A stretch of 64,000 nucleotides of DNA, taken from assembly GCA_003251535.1 (NCBI GenBank), contig QKFD01000091.1, forward strand, positions 1 to 64,000, given 5' to 3'. The notes under the pieces are model-generated. The model made no database searches. It saw only the letters and a program-made list of their open reading frames with translations, and was not told the DNA's origin. The stretch's first letter is position 1. The number at the start of each line of letters is the position of its first letter. Source of the stretch: Chromatiales bacterium. Lineage in GTDB: Bacteria; Pseudomonadota; Gammaproteobacteria; Thiohalomonadales; Thiohalomonadaceae. The position numbers and the translations under genes are program-made. This document shows positions 17,320 through 26,041 of the stretch, in pieces.

Positions 17320-18984
17320 TCAGTGCTCAAGGGCACGGTACTTCTCCCGCAGCCGGTTACGGATGGTGATGGCGGCGAGGTTGAGCACCACAATCACAAA
17401 CACCAGCAGGAGCGAGGTGGCATAGACCAGGGGCCGGGCCGCCTCGACGTTGGGACTCTGGAACCCGACATCGTAGATGTGGAAGCCCAGATGCATGAAC
17501 TTGCGCTCCAGATGGAGGAACGGCGCATTCCCGTCCAGCGGCAGCGAGGGGGCCAGTTTCACCACCCCCACCAGCATCAGCGGTGCCACCTCGCCGGCGG
17601 CGCGGGCGATGGCGAGGATGATACCGGTCATCATCGCCGGGCTGGCCATCGGCAGGACGGTGCGCCAGAGGGTCTCCGCCTTGGTCGCCCCCAGGGCGAG
17701 CGAGCCCTCGCGGATAGAGCGGGGGATGCGCGATAGCCCCTCCTCGGTGGCGACGATCACCACGGGCACCGTGAGGATGGCCAGGGTGAGGGAGGCCCAG
17801 AGGATGCCGGGGGTACCGAAGGTTGGGGCCGGCAGCGCCTCGGGGAAGAAAAGCCGGTCGATGTTGCCACCCAACAGATAGACAAAGAAGCCCAGACCAA
17901 AGACGCCGTAGACGATGGAGGGGACACCGGCCAGGTTGTTGACCGCAATACGAATGAGGCGAGTCAAGGGCCCCTGTTTGGCGTATTCCCGCAGATAGAC
18001 CGCCGCCACCACCCCAAATGGGGTGACCATCAGCGACATCAAGAAGACCATCATGACGGTGCCAAAGATGGCCGGGAAGATGCCCCCTTCGGTATTGGCC
18101 TCGCGCGGCTCTTCGCTGACGAACTCCCACAGCTTGACGGCGTAGAAGCTGAGCTTCTCGCCCAGGTGCAGCGCATTGGGCCGATAGGCCCGCACCACTT
18201 GGGCCACCTCAATCGTCACCTCGCTGCCATCGGCGATGGTGGCGGTCAGGTGATCGCGCCGTACCTGGTCGTAGAGCGCCGAGAGCTGCACCTGCAACTT
18301 GCCATAGCTCTCTTCCAGCTGCTGACGCTTGGCCGCCAGCTCCTCCCCGGCGGCCGGGGTGAATTTGCCATCCAGCTCCAGACGCCGCTGCTTGAGCCGC
18401 AGCCGCTCCATCGCATAGTTGACGGTGCCGATCTCGCCGGTCTCGATGTCGCGGATCTGGCGATAGATGTCACGGGCCCGCTGGATCCGCTCTTGCAGCG
18501 CATCCCAAGCGGCCTCCCCCTCGGCTACGGTGGTGTTACCCTCCTGCACCGACTTCAGGTAGCCGAAGAAGTTACCCCACTCGCGCCGCTCCAGCACCAT
18601 CACCGCTGCGGGGTAGCTGCTCCCCTCCATCAGCGGCTCGGCTAACCAACGGAAGTCAGAGCCGTAGGTCTCGCGGTTACCCACCTTGACCAGGTAGCGC
18701 GAGGTGTTGACCACCTCCGCCGGCACCGCCACACCAGCGGCCCGCAGCCGCTCGCCAGTCACCTCCTCTTGGTCATGCACCTCGCCGATCACCTGTACCA
18801 CACGGTCAGGCGTCTCGTGGTACTTGACCTCCAGTACCGCATGGGGCCAAAAGTGGCCGAGCCCACGCACCGCGATGAGCAACAGCAACCCCAGTACCGC
18901 AATGATGCTGAGGCTGACGGCACCCGCGTTGATCCAGATCCACGGCTCGCCACTGCGAACCCAACTGCTGAACTTCGAACTCAT
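17320..18984 (-). CDS. pstA: phosphate ABC transporter permease PstA, extended form
   Basis: Inner-membrane permease of the phosphate importer. At 554 residues it is far longer than E. coli PstA (about 296). One N-terminal transmembrane helix (about 20-42) is followed by roughly 235 extra residues predicted to be periplasmic and rich in coiled-coil-like helices (about 125-230). The normal six-helix permease follows, with the EAA-type loop EGSLALGATKAETLWRTVLPMASPAMMTG near residues 425-455. Extended PstA proteins are known in several proteobacteria such as pseudomonads, so this is a subfamily trait rather than a fusion artefact. The start is 10 bp after the pstC stop. Confidence 0.94.
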   Translation of the reverse strand: MSSKFSSWVRSGEPWIWINAGAVSLSIIAVLGLLLLIAVRGLGHFWPHAVLEVKYHETPDRVVQVIGEVHDQEEVTGERLRAAGVAVPAEVVNTSRYLVKVGNRETYGSDFRWLAEPLMEGSSYPAAVMVLERREWGNFFGYLKSVQEGNTTVAEGEAAWDALQERIQRARDIYRQIRDIETGEIGTVNYAMERLRLKQRRLELDGKFTPAAGEELAAKRQQLEESYGKLQVQLSALYDQVRRDHLTATIADGSEVTIEVAQVVRAYRPNALHLGEKLSFYAVKLWEFVSEEPREANTEGGIFPAIFGTVMMVFLMSLMVTPFGVVAAVYLREYAKQGPLTRLIRIAVNNLAGVPSIVYGVFGLGFFVYLLGGNIDRLFFPEALPAPTFGTPGILWASLTLAILTVPVVIVATEEGLSRIPRSIREGSLALGATKAETLWRTVLPMASPAMMTGIILAIARAAGEVAPLMLVGVVKLAPSLPLDGNAPFLHLERKFMHLGFHIYDVGFQSPNVEAARPLVYATSLLLVFVIVVLNLAAITIRNRLREKYRALEH

Positions 18985-18994
18985 TGAGGGCGCC

Positions 18995-21268
18995 TCAGAG
19001 ATTGCTGTACTTGCGACGCAGGCGCTGGCGCACGACCTCCGCCAGGGTGTTGACCAAGAAAGTGAAGAGGAACAGCACGAAGGCCGCCAGGAACAGCACC
19101 CGATAGTGGGTACTCCCCACCTCCGACTCCGGCATCTCCACCGCGATGTTGGCGGAGAGGGTACGCATCCCTTGGAACAGACTGAGATCCATCACTGGCG
19201 TATTGCCGGTGGCCATCAGGACGATCATGGTCTCACCCACCGCACGCCCCATACCGATCATCACCGCCGAGAAGATGCCAGGGCTGGCGGTGAGGATCAC
19301 CACCCGTGAAAGGGTCTGCCACGGCGTGGCCCCCAGGGCGAGGGAGCCGAAGGTGAGGTGCTTCGGCACACTGAAGACCGCATCCTCGGTGATGGAGAAG
19401 ATGTTGGGGATGACCGCAAACCCCATGGCGATCCCCACCACCAGGGCGTTGCGCTGGTCGTAATCGATCCCCAGCACCTGTTCCACCCAGGTCCGCATCC
19501 CCCCCTCGCCGAACACCATGCCTTCAAAGGGAGGACCCAGTACAAACACCAACCAGCCGGCCAGCAGCAGCACCGGGATGAGCAGCAGCGCCTCCCACCC
19601 CTCGGGTACGCCACCGCGGATCCGCTCCGGTAGGTTGTGCCATACCCAGGCGAACAGCAGCGCCGAGAAGGGCAGGGCGAAGAAGATGGCAAACACCCCA
19701 AACAGGTGGTGCTCCACGAACGGCGCCAGCCACAACCCCGCCAAGAAACCGAGGATCACCGTCGGCAGCGCCTCCATGATCTCGATGGTGGGCTTCACCA
19801 GCTGCCGCATCGCCGGGGACATGAAATAGGCGGTGTAGATGGCGCCCAAGATGGCCAACGGTACCGCCACCAGCATGGCGAAGAAGGCCGCCTTGATGGT
19901 CCCAAAGGCGAGCGGCGTGAGGCTGAATTTGGGTTCAAAGTCATTGGTGGCAGCAGAGGACTGCCAGATGTACTTCGGCTCCGAGTGGCCCTCGTATTGG
20001 ACCTTGCCCCACAGGGCCGACCACGACACCTCGGGGTGCTCGTTGTGTAGCCGCCAGGTCTGTAGCCCCCCCTTGGCATCGCGGGCCAGGAGGGTGTCAC
20101 CGCGAGGCGAAATGGCGATGGCGGTCACCGCCTGGTCGGCTATCCGCTCCACCAGTAGCTTCCGATCAGCCGTGGAGTGGTAGACCCCCACATAGCCCTC
20201 GGCATCGGCCGCCAGAAACCCCTTACGCCGTGACTCTGCCTCGATGGCGAGGATGGGGGCCTGTTGATAGTCGAAACTGCGGATGCGCTGGAGGGTGGTG
20301 CGGTTCTCGGCATCGCGGACCGGCATCCATTGGGCGATCTCCCCCTGGGAGTTCCCCACCAGCAGAGAGAAGCCGCCCAGCAGGAAACGCAGTGCCGTCA
20401 GCTCCCCTTTAGCGACCACCCGCACCCGCTCGGCCAGCTGTAGCTCATCCTCCGCCAGCGTATAGCGCGCCAGATCCCCGCCCCGATTGGCAAGGTAGAG
20501 GGTGGTCTGATAGGGATCGAGCAGCAGGAAGTCGGGCTCAAACGGCGGTGTGAGGGTCTGATCCAGTACCGGCTCTAAGGTGGACTCCTCGGTGATGAGG
20601 TTGGTCTGCTTCTCAAAGCTGCGCACCACGACGCGATGATCGGCGGTGATGGCCGCCACCGAGAAGCGGTCATCGCTATCGCGGATGGCCACGTGGGAGA
20701 GCGGCTGACCGGCGTCATCGATGGCTACCGGCTCCTCGCCGTAGGGGTACTCGATCTCCGGGGTGATCGTCCGGACATCGTTGGGATAGCTCACCTTGAA
20801 GCGGTGGCGTATCGGCAGCAGGCTACCGTCGGCCAAGCCCAGGGCCACCAGACTTGACGCGGCGCTCTCGCTAACGGCCACCGTCACCTGCCCGGGGGCG
20901 GGTGCCGCCAACAGGGCGGTGGGGGGGAGCGGTTTACCGGAGACCAGATCAAAAAATACTGCGTGGCCATCGTTGGTGTAACGCACCCCCATCTCACCCA
21001 GCTCATCGGTAGCGAGCAGCAGTGTCGGCCCCGCCTCTGGGGCAGGCGTGGCAAAGCTCGCCACCCGATCGGCGCTAGCGGGGACAAACAGCGGGAAGAC
21101 GACCCAGAAGAGATAGAAGAAGATCAGCAGAATGGCGATGATGACGCCCGTTCCGCCCACTGCCACCAGATAACGGGTGATACGGTCTTTGAGGAGGCGC
21201 CAGTCCTCATAGCGACTGGCACTGGTAACGTCGGCCGGCTGGGCCATGGGGGGGCTCTCTTGTGACAT
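18995..21268 (-). CDS. pstC: phosphate ABC transporter permease PstC, extended form
   Basis: Second permease of the phosphate importer. It has 757 residues against about 319 in E. coli. A first helix near 30-60 is followed by about 380 residues of beta-rich periplasmic sequence resembling a WD40/YVTN-like propeller (blocks such as VTAIAISPRGDTLLARDAKGGLQTW). The permease core spans about 460-757 with the loop HLTFGSLALGATPWQTLSRVVILTASPGI. The first ATG (21268) lies almost at the predicted transcription start of the Pho promoter. The ATG at 21247 (MAQPAD) would leave a leader and is a realistic alternative start. Confidence 0.92.
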   Translation of the reverse strand: MSQESPPMAQPADVTSASRYEDWRLLKDRITRYLVAVGGTGVIIAILLIFFYLFWVVFPLFVPASADRVASFATPAPEAGPTLLLATDELGEMGVRYTNDGHAVFFDLVSGKPLPPTALLAAPAPGQVTVAVSESAASSLVALGLADGSLLPIRHRFKVSYPNDVRTITPEIEYPYGEEPVAIDDAGQPLSHVAIRDSDDRFSVAAITADHRVVVRSFEKQTNLITEESTLEPVLDQTLTPPFEPDFLLLDPYQTTLYLANRGGDLARYTLAEDELQLAERVRVVAKGELTALRFLLGGFSLLVGNSQGEIAQWMPVRDAENRTTLQRIRSFDYQQAPILAIEAESRRKGFLAADAEGYVGVYHSTADRKLLVERIADQAVTAIAISPRGDTLLARDAKGGLQTWRLHNEHPEVSWSALWGKVQYEGHSEPKYIWQSSAATNDFEPKFSLTPLAFGTIKAAFFAMLVAVPLAILGAIYTAYFMSPAMRQLVKPTIEIMEALPTVILGFLAGLWLAPFVEHHLFGVFAIFFALPFSALLFAWVWHNLPERIRGGVPEGWEALLLIPVLLLAGWLVFVLGPPFEGMVFGEGGMRTWVEQVLGIDYDQRNALVVGIAMGFAVIPNIFSITEDAVFSVPKHLTFGSLALGATPWQTLSRVVILTASPGIFSAVMIGMGRAVGETMIVLMATGNTPVMDLSLFQGMRTLSANIAVEMPESEVGSTHYRVLFLAAFVLFLFTFLVNTLAEVVRQRLRRKYSNL

Positions 21269-21274
21269 AACTTG

Positions 21275-21319
21275 ATGTTAGAGCTGTCTTATTACAGCTA
21301 TATGACAGCCCCATGACGG
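21275..21319 (-). promoter_or_regulatory. PhoB box and -10 of the pstC-A-B-phoU operon
   Basis: On the minus strand three 7-bp units at 11-bp pitch read CCGTCAT, CTGTCAT and CTGTAAT (21313-21319, 21302-21308, 21291-21297), close to the PhoB repeat CTGTCAT. Exactly 10 nt later comes a -10-like TAACAT (21275-21280), the normal PhoB-promoter geometry in which the box replaces the -35. Confidence 0.82.
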
Positions 21320-21341
21320 ACCATTACAGGGAGATGGCAGT

Positions 21342-22094
21342 TTACTCCGGCAGCGCCCAGAGGGGGACATGACGGCTGGCGCCACGCACCTCGGCATCCA
21401 GCTGGCGGTAGGCCGGCTCCTTGCTCGCCACCAGACCCCAGAAGGCGGCCGAGTGGTTGAGGTGGACGGTGTGGCACAGCTCATGCACAAACAGATAGCG
21501 CACCAGTGTCGGCGGCAGAAATAGTAGGCGAAAGTTGAGGCTGATGGTGCCGCGGGCCGAACAGCTCCCCCAACGGCTGCGTTGATCCCGAATACTCACC
21601 CGTTGGTAGTGCAGCCCACTGGCAGCGGCCACCGCCGCCAGCCACGGCGCCAGCTCCGCTGCCGCTTGCTGGCGCAGCCAGGTCAGCAGCAGCGGGCGCC
21701 ACCCCCCCTCCTCCGCCAGGGTCAGTTGCAGCCGCCCCCCGCTCAACTCCCGCAACTGTGGCCGGTGGCTGGGGACGGGCAGATATTCAATCAGATAGTG
21801 GCGACCGACGGCCGCCAGAGAAAGCTCAGAGGGGCGCTCGACCACCCCGGGGTGCAGCGCCCCCAGTCGCTCCAGGTGTTGGATCAACCAGTGACGATAG
21901 CGCTCCAGGATGGCCGGCGCCTGGCGCCGGTCAAAGCCATAGGGGACCACCATCTCCACCCGCCGGGGTGGCAAGACCTTGAGATGGACCCGGCGGGCCC
22001 GTCGGCTGGGGCGAATGGCCACCGCGACCCACTGGTCGGCCCACTCAAAGCGTAGCGCCGCCTCCCCCCCCGCCTGCGGCATCACCTCACCCAT
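21342..22094 (-). CDS. YgjP-like (DUF45) zinc metallopeptidase-domain protein
   Basis: Protein of 250 residues with the YgjP/WLM-type fold. HELCHTVHLNHSAAFW near residue 203 gives the HExxH zinc site and the downstream third ligand. QRSRWGSCSARGTISLNFRLLFLP just before it is the other family signature. The N-terminal half contains the typical RRARRVHLKVLPPRRVEMVVPYG beta region. The activity of this family is not established. It lies between the pst operon promoter and an unknown gene on the same strand, with no obvious link to phosphate. Confidence 0.85.
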   Translation of the reverse strand: MGEVMPQAGGEAALRFEWADQWVAVAIRPSRRARRVHLKVLPPRRVEMVVPYGFDRRQAPAILERYRHWLIQHLERLGALHPGVVERPSELSLAAVGRHYLIEYLPVPSHRPQLRELSGGRLQLTLAEEGGWRPLLLTWLRQQAAAELAPWLAAVAAASGLHYQRVSIRDQRSRWGSCSARGTISLNFRLLFLPPTLVRYLFVHELCHTVHLNHSAAFWGLVASKEPAYRQLDAEVRGASRHVPLWALPE

Positions 22095-22227
22095 CTATTT
22101 TCCGCACTCAGCACTACCACCTCCGCGGGGAGGCGGGTGGGCCGATGGGGTGAGGTGACAGCGGTGGAGGGTGGCGGGTCGTCAGGTAGCAACCGCAAGG
22201 TAGCGGAACAGATGGGCGCCAATCGGC

Positions 22228-22572
22228 TCAGAAGCGGATGATCTCGACATTTTCTATCTCCCCAATCTCCTCCACCGAGATCTCTTCGCTCGGTGGCAGT
22301 AGGAGATTCTCTACGGTGGAGTAGTCGAAGCCGTAGAACTCCCGGATATAGCGATAGGTAGGGTTGGCCCCCACGTGGTGGGACTCCACCTGTGCGACCA
22401 CCTGGCGCGCTAGCTCACACGCCTCACTGGCCGATAGTTCAACGGTAAACACCCGTCCATCCTGGCGAAAACCGGCTTGCACCATGGCGGTCTTCAACTC
22501 GTCAAACACGTGGCGCACCGTCTGATACGGCTGGTTCTCGTAATCCATGTTGATGGCAATGGCATAGCGCAT
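22228..22572 (-). CDS. conserved-looking hypothetical protein
   Basis: Small soluble protein of 114 residues from the ATG at 22572, which has AGAGGG 7 nt upstream; a GTG at 22599 would add nine residues. The sequence alternates strands and helices: MRYAIAINMDY, then an amphipathic helix TVRHVFDELKTAMVQAGFR, then RVFTVELSASEACELARQVVAQVE, and an acidic C-terminus. There is no signal peptide and no cysteine cluster. I do not recognise a family. It is followed by a 133-bp gap with nothing evident and then by the YgjP-like gene. Confidence 0.65.
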   Translation of the reverse strand: MRYAIAINMDYENQPYQTVRHVFDELKTAMVQAGFRQDGRVFTVELSASEACELARQVVAQVESHHVGANPTYRYIREFYGFDYSTVENLLLPPSEEISVEEIGEIENVEIIRF

Positions 22573-22772
22573 CGAGTCGCCCTCTTCTCCAAACGTCACC
22601 GACTCTAGTCCCGATTTCTCACCACTGTGTCACATTGGTGGACCTACCCCATTGATAGGGCGGTGTCGAGCCTAGCGATTCCCTCACATATTATCCATAA
22701 AATGGGCCAAAGAGACGACTTGGCTAGCAACCGCCCAGCCACCTCAAATAACCGGCTGGTAGAATCGCCGCT

Positions 22773-23567
22773 ATGCACAAGTATGGCGGTACTTTGGTTT
22801 TTCGCACCCGCGACACATTCGGCCCCATCGAGGTGGTGGAAGATGGGCGGGCCCGCTCCCTTCACTTTGGCAGTGAACCCAAGCAGAGCAGTATGGATTT
22901 GCACAATCCGCTCCGCCTGGAACTCACCTATACCCGGGCCATGGCCACCGCCCTGCTGTTTCTGCCCCAACCCCAGCGGGTGCTGCTGCTGGGGCTGGGG
23001 GGGGGATCTCTGGCCAAGTTTCTACTGCACTACACCGCCACCGAGCTAGATGTTGTGGAGTATCGACCGGCCGTTGCCGAGGTGGCCCAAGCGTGGTTTG
23101 CCCTCCCCCTGGAGCCCCGCCTCCATCTCCACATCGACGATGCCGCCCACTATGTCCACTGCATCCAGCAGCGGGAGATGGCCCCCTACGATATCGCCCT
23201 CATTGACGCCTATGACGCCGAGGGGTTGGCCACCGCCGTCCAGGGATTTGGTTTCATCGAACAGATCCAACAACTGCTGGCGCGGGAGGGGATCGCCGTG
23301 TTCAACCTCTGGGCCGATGAGCAGGAGGTGCTAGAGGAGCTGCTGGCGGACCTCAAGCAGATCTTTGGCAACCTGCTGCTGCTGCCCGTGGAGGGTAAGG
23401 CCAATCTCATCGCCCTAGTCACCAACGGCCGCGCCCTGCGCCAACGGCTGCGCCAGGTGGAGGGGGAGGCGAAGCAGCTAGGTCAGCGCACCGGCCTGGA
23501 GTTTCCCCAGCTGCTCAAACAGTTGCGAAAACATAACCGCCTCCTGTTAGGCGGTCTATTCGGCTAG
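22773..23567 (+). CDS. spermidine synthase-like SAM-dependent methyltransferase-fold protein
   Basis: Protein of 264 residues with the spermidine synthase/Rossmann fold. The short N-terminal beta region reads TFGPIEVVEDGRARSLHFG. The nucleotide-binding loop is VLLLGLGGGSLAKFLLHY near residue 72, with the acidic VVEYRPAVAEVAQ after it. The next strand, IALIDAYDAEGLA, replaces the catalytic D-x-(T/S)-D-P seen in true aminopropyltransferases, so it is probably not a polyamine enzyme. It is the only plus-strand gene inside the phosphate region and shares a bidirectional terminator with pstS. No clear ribosome-binding site precedes the ATG. Confidence 0.82.
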   Translation: MHKYGGTLVFRTRDTFGPIEVVEDGRARSLHFGSEPKQSSMDLHNPLRLELTYTRAMATALLFLPQPQRVLLLGLGGGSLAKFLLHYTATELDVVEYRPAVAEVAQAWFALPLEPRLHLHIDDAAHYVHCIQQREMAPYDIALIDAYDAEGLATAVQGFGFIEQIQQLLAREGIAVFNLWADEQEVLEELLADLKQIFGNLLLLPVEGKANLIALVTNGRALRQRLRQVEGEAKQLGQRTGLEFPQLLKQLRKHNRLLLGGLFG

Positions 23568-23576
23568 CCGGCCCCC

Positions 23577-23604
23577 AAAACAAAACGCCCCCTTGCGGGG
23601 GCGT
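23577..23604. terminator. bidirectional terminator between pstS and the spermidine synthase-like gene
   Basis: ACGCCCCC (23585-23592) and GGGGGCGT (23597-23604) form an 8-bp stem with a TTGC loop. On the minus strand it is followed by TTTTGTTTTGG, a good intrinsic terminator for transcripts from phoB/phoR/pstS. The plus side has only a weak T-tract. Confidence 0.82.
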
Positions 23605-23627
23605 CTCGTCTACCGCCGGAGAGCGCC

Positions 23628-24602
23628 TTACTCCAGCTTGCCCAACTCCCGCTCCACCAGCTTGGCCGGCAGTGGGATATAGCCATCCTTCACCACCACC
23701 TGCTGACCCGACTTGGAGAGCACCATCTTGATGAACTCGCGCTCCAGCGGCGGCAGCGGCTTGTTCGGGTGCTTGTTGACGTAGATATAGAGGAAGCGCG
23801 AGAGCGGATAGCTACCATCCAGGGCGTTCTCGGCGCTGGCCTCGATGAACGGCTTACCCTCTTTGGCCGCCAGCGGTACCGCCCGCACACCGGAGGTGCG
23901 GTAGCCCACGCCGGAGTAACCGATGCCATTCAGCGAGCTGGAGACCGACTGGACCACCGAGGCGGAGCCGGGCTGCTCGTTGACGTTGTTGCGGAAGTCA
24001 CCCTTACACAGGGCGTGCTCCTTGAAGTAGCCGTAGGTACCGGAGACGGAGTTACGGCCGTAGAGCTGGATCCCCTGATTGGAGAGGGGGGCACCCACCG
24101 CAAGCTGGTTCCATTCGGTGATGTCGGCCTTGGCGCCACATTTGCGGGTGGCGGAGAAGACCGCATCCACCTGCTCCATGGTCATCCCCTTGATGGGGTT
24201 GTCCTTATGGACGTAGACCGCCAGGGCGTCGATGGCAACCGGAATAGCAGTGGGCTTGTAGCCAAACTTCTTCTCAAACGCCTCCACCTCTTTATCCTTC
24301 ATCTTGCGGCTCATGGGGCCGAGATTGGAGGTGCCCTCGGTGAGGGCCGGCGGTGCGGTGGAGGAGCCGGCTGCCTGGATCTGGATATTGACGTTCGGGT
24401 AGGCGCGCTTGTACTCCTCAGCCCACAGGGTCATGAGGTTGGCGAGGGTATCAGAGCCTACGCTAGACAGATTGCCAGAAACGCCGCTCGCCTTGCTGTA
24501 CTCAGGCAACGCAGCATCGACCTTGGCCTCAGCCCAAACCTGACTGGAGAAGAGCGCGGCGGCCAACAGGCTGCCAGCAGCGATGAGTTTCGCGGGTTTC
24601 AT
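23628..24602 (-). CDS. pstS: phosphate ABC transporter substrate-binding protein PstS
   Basis: Periplasmic phosphate-binding protein. From the ATG at 24602 it has 324 residues with a signal peptide ([24 protein letters not shown]). Type II periplasmic-binding fold motifs include [23 protein letters not shown], the phosphate-contacting [23 protein letters not shown], and the [18 protein letters not shown] segment. It lies after phoB-phoR but has its own PhoB boxes. It is split from pstCAB-phoU by three other genes. Confidence 0.96.
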   Translation of the reverse strand: MKPAKLIAAGSLLAAALFSSQVWAEAKVDAALPEYSKASGVSGNLSSVGSDTLANLMTLWAEEYKRAYPNVNIQIQAAGSSTAPPALTEGTSNLGPMSRKMKDKEVEAFEKKFGYKPTAIPVAIDALAVYVHKDNPIKGMTMEQVDAVFSATRKCGAKADITEWNQLAVGAPLSNQGIQLYGRNSVSGTYGYFKEHALCKGDFRNNVNEQPGSASVVQSVSSSLNGIGYSGVGYRTSGVRAVPLAAKEGKPFIEASAENALDGSYPLSRFLYIYVNKHPNKPLPPLEREFIKMVLSKSGQQVVVKDGYIPLPAKLVERELGKLE

Positions 24603-24641
24603 CAATCGAACTCCTCGATGGTGTAATCGAAATCGAGGCCG

Positions 24642-24675
24642 ATTGTGCGCGCCCAATATGACAGTCACATGACAC
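24642..24675 (-). promoter_or_regulatory. PhoB box and -10 of pstS
   Basis: Minus-strand direct repeats GTGTCAT and CTGTCAT (24669-24675 and 24658-24664) with a 4-bp spacer match the Pho box. Ten nt downstream is CACAAT (24642-24647), in the position of the -10. The 40-nt leader then reaches the pstS ATG. Confidence 0.85.
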
Positions 24676-24700
24676 CCGCGCGCCCCTCAACGGTTTTATT

Positions 24701-24744
24701 GTGACAGCCCTATGACGCCTCGCGGGCTGTCATAGAGCTGTCAT
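24701..24744. promoter_or_regulatory. additional PhoB boxes at the phoR 3' end
   Basis: A second minus-strand box (GCGTCAT-N4-CTGTCAC, 24701-24718) overlaps the phoR stop codon and lies 43 bp, about four helical turns, from the pstS-proximal box. A third, perfect box (CTGTCAT-N4-CTGTCAT, 24727-24744) is on the plus strand inside the last codons of phoR. Extra upstream boxes are common at strongly induced pstS promoters. Confidence 0.75.
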
Positions 24745-26038
24745 GGGAGACGATCCACTCTTTGCCAAAGTCGCAGGCAAAGGTGCTGCCTTTGCCCACC
24801 TGACTTTGGATACGTAGCGGTGTGCCATAACGGGTCAGCACATGTTTGACGATGGCCAGCCCCAGGCCGGTCCCGCCACTCTCCCGGGAGCGCCCCACAT
24901 CCACCCGATAAAACCGCTCCGTCAGGCGCGGGATATGCTCTTCAGCGATCCCGGGGCCGGTGTCGGTCACCTCAAAGTGGGCGCCGCGGACATCGAGATA
25001 CCAGCGCATGGTGATACTGCCGTTGGCCGGGGTGTAACGCACTGCATTGGAGACCAAATTACTAAAGGCGCTGTGGAGCTGCTTCTCCACCCCATAGATG
25101 CGCAGCGCGGGATCGCACTCCAAGCGGATCTGGTGGTTACGCTCGCCGGAGAGCAGTTCGGCATCTTCGCGGATGGCGGCCAGCATCGCCGGCACCACCA
25201 CAGGGTCGCGGGGCGGGGCGCTGCGGTCGGTCTCCAGGCGGGAGAGCAGGAGCAGGTCCTCCACGATCTGCTGCATCCGATTGGCCTGTTGCTGCACCAG
25301 GCGCAAGGGTCGTCCCCACTCGCGGATGCAGGGGTCATCGGCATCCATCATGGTCTCGGCGCAGCCGCTCACCACCGTCAGGGGGGTGCGCAGCTCATGG
25401 GAGACATTGGCCACGAAGTCACGCCGCATCTGCTCCAGCCGCAACTGGTGGCTGACATCACGGGCGATAAGCAGCCGCTGTTCGTTGCCGTAGGGGATCA
25501 CCCGCACGCTCAAGGTGGTGCCGTCGTTGGAGTCCGCCGGCATCAATAGCGAGCCGCTGCTGGGGTCACCGCCATTGAGGAGGGCGGCAAAGCCGGGGTG
25601 GCGCACCAGATTATCGATACGCTGACCCCGATCCTTGGCAGGGTGGAGCCCGAGTAGACCGCGGGCCGCCTCGTTGAACCACTGGATCTCGTTGTGGGCC
25701 CCCAACACCACCGTGGCGTCGGGCATGGCGGAGGTGGCCTCCTGGAAGCGATTGACCACCTGCCCCAGCTTGCGCTGGCGCTTCAAGTGGCGCTGCTGCA
25801 CCCGATAGAGCTGGTGGAACACCTCACCCCAGAGACCGCGGGCATCCGGCGGCTCGCCTCGCCCACCGGCGGAGAGCCACAGCACCATCGCCCGCAGGTG
25901 GTAGAGCTGGATCCCGAGATAGAACGAGATGGTGAAGAGCAGGGTCCAGGCGATGGCCCCCAGCAACTGGCCAGCAATACAACCGATGACCACTGCGACG
26001 ATGAGCCGCCACGCCTCGGAAGACCATGCCTTGCCCAA
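24710..26038 (-). CDS. phoR: phosphate regulon sensor histidine kinase PhoR
   Basis: Membrane kinase/phosphatase for PhoB, with 442 residues. Two N-terminal hydrophobic helices (about 10-45), a PAS domain (about 98-200, MPDATVVLGAHNEIQWFNEAA), a HisKA helix with phosphoacceptor H214 in NVSHELRTPL, and a HATPase domain with N-box FSNLVSNAVRYTP, G1 DTGPGI and G2 GGTGLGLAIV. This is the standard PhoR layout. The start is 3 bp after the phoB stop, so the pair is cotranscribed. Its last codons carry PhoB boxes for pstS. Confidence 0.95.
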   Translation of the reverse strand: MGKAWSSEAWRLIVAVVIGCIAGQLLGAIAWTLLFTISFYLGIQLYHLRAMVLWLSAGGRGEPPDARGLWGEVFHQLYRVQQRHLKRQRKLGQVVNRFQEATSAMPDATVVLGAHNEIQWFNEAARGLLGLHPAKDRGQRIDNLVRHPGFAALLNGGDPSSGSLLMPADSNDGTTLSVRVIPYGNEQRLLIARDVSHQLRLEQMRRDFVANVSHELRTPLTVVSGCAETMMDADDPCIREWGRPLRLVQQQANRMQQIVEDLLLLSRLETDRSAPPRDPVVVPAMLAAIREDAELLSGERNHQIRLECDPALRIYGVEKQLHSAFSNLVSNAVRYTPANGSITMRWYLDVRGAHFEVTDTGPGIAEEHIPRLTERFYRVDVGRSRESGGTGLGLAIVKHVLTRYGTPLRIQSQVGKGSTFACDFGKEWIVSHDSSMTAREAS

Positions 26039-26041
26039 GGT

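Noticed and set aside
22773-23567. Calling this gene speE (spermidine synthase)
   Set aside because: The fold fits, but the catalytic D-x-(T/S)-D-P motif is replaced by DAYDAEG, so aminopropyltransferase activity is not supported.
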